Shown: positions 5,715 to 9,662 of the stretch, piece after piece | Layout of the letters: the number at the start of each line of letters is the position of its first letter | Position numbering within the stretch: position 1 is the first letter of the stretch | Source of the DNA: Desulfobacterales bacterium | Lineage (GTDB): Bacteria > Desulfobacterota > Desulfobacteria > Desulfobacterales > C00003060 | Direction: 5' to 3' | Length of the DNA: 9,662 bases | Assembly: GCA_030616425.1 (NCBI GenBank) | Contig: JAUWXJ010000085.1 | Location: 1 to 9,662 of the forward strand | The notes under the pieces: generated by a model | What the model was told of the DNA's origin: nothing | The model's input: only the letters and a program-made list of their open reading frames with translations | Databases searched by the model: none | Position numbers and translations under genes: made by a program

Positions 5715-5801
5715 GAGTAAAATCGCAAAAAGGAACTTTTTTTGAAAAAGTTACTCTTTTTTACTTGACATCGATAAAGTAATCGAGTATATATAGTACT
5801 C
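5715..5801. promoter_or_regulatory. Candidate operator: four GAGTA/TACTC half-sites
   Basis: GAGTA at 5715-5719, TACTC at 5752-5756, GAGTA at 5785-5789 and TACTC at 5797-5801 form two inverted pairs around the rightward promoter. The inner pair spans the -10 box. A further inverted repeat, TCGAT (5771-5775) with ATCGA (5782-5786), fills the promoter spacer. AACTTTTT (5734-5741) and AAAAAGTT (5745-5752) add a hairpin between the outer pair. Ribbon-helix-helix proteins typically bind short inverted half-sites like these, and the first gene of the operon encodes two such motifs. Autorepression is inferred. Confidence 0.5.
5765..5793 (+). promoter_or_regulatory. Promoter of the rightward cassette operon
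   Basis: TTGACA (5765-5770) is followed after exactly 17 bp by TATATA (5788-5793), a perfect -35 and a 5-of-6 -10. Transcription should start near 5800, about 36 nt before the first start codon. It is the strongest-looking promoter of the accessory region. Confidence 0.8.
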
Positions 5802-5835
5802 AATAATTCTGGCAATAACTTTTGAGGAGATGAAT

Positions 5836-6528
5836 ATGAAAAAGAGAACCCGAAAACAACAGCCAAGAGTAACTCGTGCATCCAAAGAAAAACCACCATC
5901 CCCCACCTATCCTGCCGATCTTGCGGACAGACAGTCAGTGCGAACCACCTTCAGGTTCAGTAAAGCAGGGAGCGAGGCTTTGAAGTCCTTGGCAAAACAC
6001 CATGGTGTCACCTTCAAAGACGTTTTTGGCAATCTTTGTGCAACAATTCTTGCCGACAAGTATGCACAAGATACTGAAAAGGCTTCAAGCCCACCAAAAG
6101 ACTCCCTTTTGTATAAGGTGGCTCGTGTCGCCAAAAAGGAAGACACTAAAACCACAGATCACTTAGTTAGAAAGACCCAGGTAATCAGCAGGGGCGCACT
6201 CAGGGTATTGAAGGAGATATCGAAAGAATATCAAATACCAAGGGATCTCTTGGTGGACTGGTCACTGATCGTCATCCGAGAATTGGTCAAGGAGGCTACC
6301 CAAAAAAGGGAAAAGACTTATAAAGAAGCTCTCCGGGTGATCCCAGTGTTAACGTCCAAGGCTGACACTGTAGCGGACAACCTTAGAGATATTCTTCAAC
6401 TTGATGATCCGATTATTGCGAGATTTGGGCTTGTCGTAACCATACTAAATAATCTGTGTTCTGCAATAGAATCGAATCTGGAAAAAGGGACACTGATAGA
6501 TCCAGACGATATGTCACAAACGGGTTAA
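5836..6528 (+). CDS. Protein with two tandem ribbon-helix-helix motifs
   Basis: This 230-residue protein starts with a basic Pro-rich arm (about 1-33). The first ribbon-helix-helix motif covers about residues 36-72: strand RTTFRFS, helix KAGSEALKSLAKHHG, helix TFKDVFGNLCATIL. A second, similar unit follows at about 110-152: strand RKTQVIS, helix RGALRVLKEISKEYQ, helix PRDLLVDWSLIVIRELV. The remaining 80 residues are helical and unassigned. Such motifs normally pair between two subunits; here one chain may form the pair. The ATG at 5836 is chosen over 5830 because GAGGAG (5824-5829) is 6 nt away and would touch the earlier ATG. As first gene of a four-gene operon, 17 nt before the next, it is probably the operon's repressor. 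Confidence 0.82.
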   Translation: MKKRTRKQQPRVTRASKEKPPSPTYPADLADRQSVRTTFRFSKAGSEALKSLAKHHGVTFKDVFGNLCATILADKYAQDTEKASSPPKDSLLYKVARVAKKEDTKTTDHLVRKTQVISRGALRVLKEISKEYQIPRDLLVDWSLIVIRELVKEATQKREKTYKEALRVIPVLTSKADTVADNLRDILQLDDPIIARFGLVVTILNNLCSAIESNLEKGTLIDPDDMSQTG

Positions 6529-6545
6529 ACACCAGGGGTAAGAAA

Positions 6546-6719
6546 ATGGCGAAAAAGAAGAAGAGAATCCAAAAAATGATCGAACTCGTCACAATATATG
6601 CGGAGTATGAAAAGGACGAGCATGAACGAGACCTTCCCAAATCAGGCGAAGCGGGAAAAAGCTTCGAGATCGTAGCAACTAGTTCTTCTAAAACCCGAAA
6701 CCGGTCGTTAGGAGGATAA
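6546..6719 (+). CDS. Small basic/acidic protein, 57 residues, unknown
   Basis: I do not recognise this protein. It starts MAKKKKRIQKMIELVTIYAE, has a charged middle (YEKDEHERDLPKSGEAG) and a Ser/Thr/Arg end. The first 30 residues are likely one helix. It is supported as a gene by its tight fit in the operon: it starts 17 nt after the stop of the preceding gene and its last codons (GGAGGATAA) form the ribosome binding site of the next gene, whose ATG begins 1 nt after its stop. A GGGGTAAG stretch (6535-6542) is a modest ribosome binding site. Size and place suggest an antitoxin or adaptor for the downstream products, which is inference only. Confidence 0.65.
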   Translation: MAKKKKRIQKMIELVTIYAEYEKDEHERDLPKSGEAGKSFEIVATSSSKTRNRSLGG

Positions 6720-6720
6720 A

Positions 6721-6999
6721 ATGGCCCACACCGAGCATTACACAACAAGGTGCCAACAACGGGGAATGCCACAGATTTTTGAAGTTCTCATAAAAACCTA
6801 CGGATCATATTATAAGCGCCCTGGTGGAGCTGAAGGGGTCCTTTTTAATGGGCAGGCTGTTGACCGGGCTACAAAGGACCTAAAGAAGATCTTGCAACAG
6901 ATCCCAAAGCTTAGGGGACGGATGGACATCATAGGTAATAATGGGAAAACCGTGACCACATATATCAGGAATAAAAAAAGAGTCAGGCTTCGTAAGTAG
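6721..6999 (+). CDS. Small basic protein resembling DUF4258-type domains
   Basis: This 92-residue protein begins MAHTEHYTTRCQQRGMPQ, which resembles the Ser/Thr-x-His-x-x-x-Arg-x-x-x-Arg-Gly entry of DUF4258-type domains. It continues with a helix (ATKDLKKILQQ, 50-60) and ends in a pair of strands (MDIIGNNGKTVTTYIRNKKR, 68-87) with a conserved-looking NNGKTVTTYIRN turn. Proteins of that group resemble small RelE/BrnT-like toxins, so an RNA-cleaving toxin is possible. I place the family from memory of its pattern only. The start codon lies 5 nt after GGAGG (6711-6715). The gene is tightly coupled to the 57-residue gene before it. Confidence 0.75.
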   Translation: MAHTEHYTTRCQQRGMPQIFEVLIKTYGSYYKRPGGAEGVLFNGQAVDRATKDLKKILQQIPKLRGRMDIIGNNGKTVTTYIRNKKRVRLRK

Positions 7000-7013
7000 G
7001 GATGTGTAGTCGT

Positions 7014-7724
7014 ATGAAGAATCAATACTTCGGCGACATTAACGATTATCGGAAGTATGGTCTCCTCCGAATTCTTTCTGGTGATGGGTCTTTAAGGATC
7101 GGAGTCTGTTGGATGCTAACCGCTGATGACGGTCGAACTGATGGACGCCTTACCGACTATATCGACGAGCCAGAAAAGTGGCGGAGGTATGATCCAGACC
7201 TTTTTGACAGCCTGGAACGTTCCTTGAAAACCCGTGAAATTCGGAATGTACGAGAGGCTGAGACTATCGTAATCATTCCATCAGCAACGTTCTTCACCAA
7301 GCTGCTAACCGATAATCGAAACGACCGCCAACAGTATTTCGACGATGTCTTGGACAAGTTGGCCGATGTTGAACTGATCTTCTTTGACCCTGACAATGGT
7401 ATTGAGGTCAAATCGGTACCGTATGGGAGAAAGAATTCGTCTAAGTATCTGTATTGGAGTGAACTGACCCGCACATTCAAGGGAGGACATTCGGTGCTAG
7501 TGTATCAACACTTCCCCCACGAAAAGCGCGACCCGTTCATTGTGAGAATAAGAAACGAAATCAGGTCTCATATTGACCCGTCAGAAATCTTTGTCTTTCG
7601 GACTTCCAACGTTGTTTTTTTCTTGCTTTCACAGTCAAAGCATCTGACACAGTTTCGCGAAAAGGCAAGATTAGTTGAGAGAACTTGGGAGACAATTAGT
7701 AACTTTGGGGACGTCCTTGACTAA
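7014..7724 (+). CDS. Conserved uncharacterised protein (MKNQYFGDINDYRKYGLL family)
   Basis: This 236-residue protein belongs, as far as I recall, to a widespread family of unknown function whose members start with N-x-Y-x-GDI-x-D-x-x-KYGLLR. Visible blocks are the N-terminal QYFGDINDYRKYGLLRIL, IGVCWMLTADDG (29-40), a central ELIFFDPDNGIE (120-131), KYLYWSEL (144-151) and SVLVYQHFPH (160-169). The alternating strand-helix order around FFDPDNG suggests a Rossmann-like or nuclease-like alpha/beta fold with acidic active residues. That is inference. The ATG at 7014 starts at the family's usual first residues; the upstream AGGGA is weak and 11 nt away. The last five residues (GDVLD) and the stop lie inside repeat copy 3, so the original end may have been replaced. 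Confidence 0.85.
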   Translation: MKNQYFGDINDYRKYGLLRILSGDGSLRIGVCWMLTADDGRTDGRLTDYIDEPEKWRRYDPDLFDSLERSLKTREIRNVREAETIVIIPSATFFTKLLTDNRNDRQQYFDDVLDKLADVELIFFDPDNGIEVKSVPYGRKNSSKYLYWSELTRTFKGGHSVLVYQHFPHEKRDPFIVRIRNEIRSHIDPSEIFVFRTSNVVFFLLSQSKHLTQFREKARLVERTWETISNFGDVLD

Positions 7725-7811
7725 TTGTACTAATTAACCTTCAGTTTATCTTGTCAGCTTAGGATATAGACTTCAGTGTCAGTATATGTCCAATTATTCA
7801 AGGGCGTCCCC
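7707..7811 (+). repeat. 105-bp element, copy 3 (complete)
   Basis: Same length, orientation and sequence as the copy at 4610-4714; the one difference I see is in the right terminal repeat (CAATTATTCAAGG instead of CAATTAGTCAAGG). It lies between the convergent genes ending at 7724 and 7839 and overlaps the former by 18 nt. It is followed by AAAACC where copies 1 and 2 have GAAACC. It may serve as a bidirectional transcript end through its long terminal inverted repeats. Confidence 0.95.
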
Positions 7812-7838
7812 AAAACCATTCCGAAAAACCTTTTTTGT

Positions 7839-9374
7839 TCAGCCGAACATGGTGCTCCGGTCGAGGCTCCGGTATTGGATCGCCTCTGAGACATGATGCG
7901 CGGCGATCTTTTCGACCTGTTCCAGATCGGCAATGGTTCTTCCGATCCGCAGGATACGGTTATAGGCCCGGGCGGAAAGCCCTAGCTTATCGATAGCCGC
8001 TTCAAGGAGGCGGTGAGAATCCTGGTCAACAGTACAATATCTTTTGATCTGGCGGTTGTTCATCTGGGCATTGCAGTAAATCTTGGTTCGTTTCAACCTC
8101 TCCGATTGCGTTTCACGGGCCAGATTAATCGGCTTTTTGATATCGGCAGAGGTTGGAGCATCGTTTTGACTGGCAAGGTCCCTGTACGGAACAGCCGGCA
8201 CCTCCACGTGGAGGTCTATGCGATCCATCAGCGGGCCAGAGATCTTGGACCTGTACCGATGAATCTTTGTGTATGTGCATGTACATTCATGGTTGGGGTC
8301 GGAGAAGTATCCGCAAGGGCAGGGATTCATAGCAGCTACCAGCATGAACCTGGCCGGATAGGTAATACTGGTAATGGCCCGTGCAATAGTCACGTGGCCA
8401 TCTTCCATTGGTTGCCGTAGCACTTCAAGCACATTCTTCCTGAACTCCGGCAGTTCATCCAGGAAGAGCACGCCGTTGTGGGCCAAGCTTACTTCGCCAG
8501 GCCTTGGGATATGCCCCCCGCCAACGAGACCTGCGTCTGATATAGTATGATGTGGGGAACGAAAGGGCCGATTCGTGACCAGTGCCTGAGACTCGCTGAG
8601 CATGCCCAGTACGCTGTACACCTTGGTTGTTTCAATCGCCTCTTCAAAAGTGATAGGGGGCAAGATGGTTGCCAGGCGTTTCGCCAACATGGTCTTACCC
8701 GCCCCGGGCGGGCCAATCATAATGACGTTATGACCACCTGCTGCTGCAACCTCCAGGGCCCGCTTAACATGCTCCTGTCCCTTAACCTCGCAGAAATCGA
8801 TCTCATCTGTTTGTGCTTTCTGGAAGATGGTTTGGACATCGACAGACTTTGGCTCTATGAGCCTCAGGCCGCACAGAAACTCTACTAACTCACCGAGTGT
8901 GGGAACAGAGAGGACTTCTATTCCATCTACCACAGCAGCTTCACGGGCATTCTGTGTCGGGAGAATCATACCCCGACAGCCAGAATCTCTGGCCAACAAG
9001 GCGACAGGGAGGGCGCCGCGCACGGGTTTAATGCGTCCGTCAAGAGAGAGTTCACCCCGGATCAAGTACTCGCTGAGTCGGCCTGGCGGTACGACCTCTG
9101 TAGCAGCTAAAATACCCAGTGCAATGGGGAGGTCAAAACCGGTTCCCTCCTTCTTGATGTCAGCCGGTGCCAGGTTGACCGTGATGCGATCGTCCGGGAA
9201 CCTGTAGCCAGAATTGTTGATTGCAGATTTGACCCGGTCTTTACTTTCCTTTACAGCAGCCTCTGGCAGACCCACCGTGGTAAAGCTTGGCAGTCCCCGT
9301 CTAATATCAACCTCTACCTCCACAGTATAGGCATCAACCCCGAGGACAGCGCTGCTCAAAACCTTGGAAAGCAA
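7839..9374 (-). CDS. comM: ComM/YifB family AAA+ ATPase (Mg-chelatase-like)
   Basis: This 511-residue protein is full length for the YifB/ComM family, AAA+ helicases that in naturally competent bacteria extend branch migration during uptake recombination. The N-terminal Lon-protease-like domain (about 1-170) includes GLPSFTTVGLPEAAVKESKD. The AAA+ core has Walker A GPPGAGKT (221-228), Walker B GVLFLDE (301-307), a Cys cluster CPCG...CTC (352-366) and DRIDL (384-388). The C-terminal Mg-chelatase domain closes with RAYNRILRIGRTIADLE and AEAIQYRSLDR-like SEAIQYRSLDR. The start is a TTG at 9374, 6 nt after GGGAG (9385-9381); MLSKVLSSAVLGVDAY is the normal family N-terminus. It stands alone and convergent to the cassette. 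Family members also occur in bacteria not known to be competent. Confidence 0.96.
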   Translation of the reverse strand: MLSKVLSSAVLGVDAYTVEVEVDIRRGLPSFTTVGLPEAAVKESKDRVKSAINNSGYRFPDDRITVNLAPADIKKEGTGFDLPIALGILAATEVVPPGRLSEYLIRGELSLDGRIKPVRGALPVALLARDSGCRGMILPTQNAREAAVVDGIEVLSVPTLGELVEFLCGLRLIEPKSVDVQTIFQKAQTDEIDFCEVKGQEHVKRALEVAAAGGHNVIMIGPPGAGKTMLAKRLATILPPITFEEAIETTKVYSVLGMLSESQALVTNRPFRSPHHTISDAGLVGGGHIPRPGEVSLAHNGVLFLDELPEFRKNVLEVLRQPMEDGHVTIARAITSITYPARFMLVAAMNPCPCGYFSDPNHECTCTYTKIHRYRSKISGPLMDRIDLHVEVPAVPYRDLASQNDAPTSADIKKPINLARETQSERLKRTKIYCNAQMNNRQIKRYCTVDQDSHRLLEAAIDKLGLSARAYNRILRIGRTIADLEQVEKIAAHHVSEAIQYRSLDRSTMFG

Positions 9375-9662
9375 GATAGACTCCCTTTATGACCTTCAAT
9401 CCCCTTCAAGGCGTGGTATTAGGGAAGCGGTGTGTGGGACGCGGGTAGGTTCCCCTGAAGCGAGGACCTGGAAAGGCCCTGTCAAGGCGCAATCCATTTT
9501 GTAACATTTCGATTTTTCAGTATTTAGCAAAGACCCATTATAAAGGCAAGTATTTTGTGAATCGATATGAAAAGTGCGGCGGGCCGGAGATGAGAAACTT
9601 GTGTTGCAAAAAGGACACAAATCTCACATTGGGCGTGTATCTTTCTACACACAAGGGGTCGG
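9375..9662. other. Upstream non-coding region of comM
   Basis: No supported gene is seen in these 288 bases. On the minus strand a TATAAT (9542-9537) could be the comM -10, about 165 nt before the TTG start, but the matching -35 position is poor. An imperfect inverted repeat (GAGA...TTGTGT at about 9591-9604 with ACACAA...TCTC at about 9614-9625) lies near the window edge and has no T run, so it is not an obvious terminator. Confidence 0.4.

Noticed and set aside
4058..7811. Repeats considered as a CRISPR array
   Set aside because: The repeat is 105 bp with inverted ends, copies are separated by 0.5 and 3 kb of genes, and no spacer regularity or cas gene is present.
8013..9207. Open frames of 113 to 135 codons on the + strand across comM
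   Set aside because: They lie opposite the conserved comM reading frame, lack ribosome binding sites, and their translations show no recognisable domains.
9396..9620. 74-codon minus-strand frame upstream of comM
   Set aside because: It has no ribosome binding site, and the translation resembles no known protein; the region is better read as non-coding.
1..9662. tRNA, rRNA or riboswitch genes
   Set aside because: I looked for T-loop and conserved rRNA or riboswitch cores on both strands and saw none that I could support.

Overview
The window looks like chromosomal DNA of a Gram-negative bacterium, most likely a Desulfobacterota (deltaproteobacterial) lineage. This is inferred from the form of the bS21 protein (LEVKVIGNDLEKAMK...), Csp, HU and RRM genes close together, a ComM-family AAA+ protein, strong AGGAGG-type ribosome binding sites and occasional TTG starts. 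No rRNA or tRNA gene was recognised, so the taxonomy is a guess.

Region 1 (1-3934) is a run of small nucleic-acid-binding 'housekeeping' genes, all on the + strand. In order they are a cold-shock protein with a consensus promoter and a ~190-nt leader, a 63-aa very basic small protein, an RRM RNA-binding protein with a Gly/Arg tail, ribosomal protein bS21 (TTG start), an HU-type DNA-binding protein, an unrecognised 292-aa protein, a 29-codon stub of an FKBP-type prolyl isomerase, and a second RRM protein. Two clear Rho-independent terminators (after csp and after rpsU) divide it into separate transcripts.

Region 2 (about 3980-4720) is repeat-rich scar tissue. It holds a 68-bp near-perfect hairpin element, a left-truncated copy of a 105-bp element, the C-terminal remnant of a tyrosine recombinase, a small secreted protein gene behind an unusual G-rich ribosome binding site, and a full copy of the 105-bp element.

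Region 3 (about 4749-7724) is an accessory cassette bounded by two complete direct copies of the 105-bp element, at 4610-4714 and 7707-7811. An excisionase-type HTH gene points left. A four-gene operon points right: a protein with two tandem ribbon-helix-helix motifs, a 57-aa basic protein, a 92-aa DUF4258-like protein, and a 236-aa conserved uncharacterised protein beginning MKNQYFGDINDYRKYGLL. The two units share a 300-bp divergent control region with two consensus promoters, four GAGTA/TACTC half-sites around the rightward promoter and three helically phased ATCATA repeats at the leftward one. This layout (repressor-like first gene, small middle genes, larger conserved last gene, divergent second regulator, flanking repeats) is the best candidate in the window for an undescribed mobile, defence or toxin-antitoxin-like system, but no activity can be assigned from sequence alone.

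Region 4 (7812-9662) holds a complete comM/yifB gene on the - strand, convergent with the cassette, and its upstream non-coding region. The 105-bp elements at 4610 and 7707 both lie between convergent gene ends; the second one supplies the last codons and the stop codon of the cassette's last gene.
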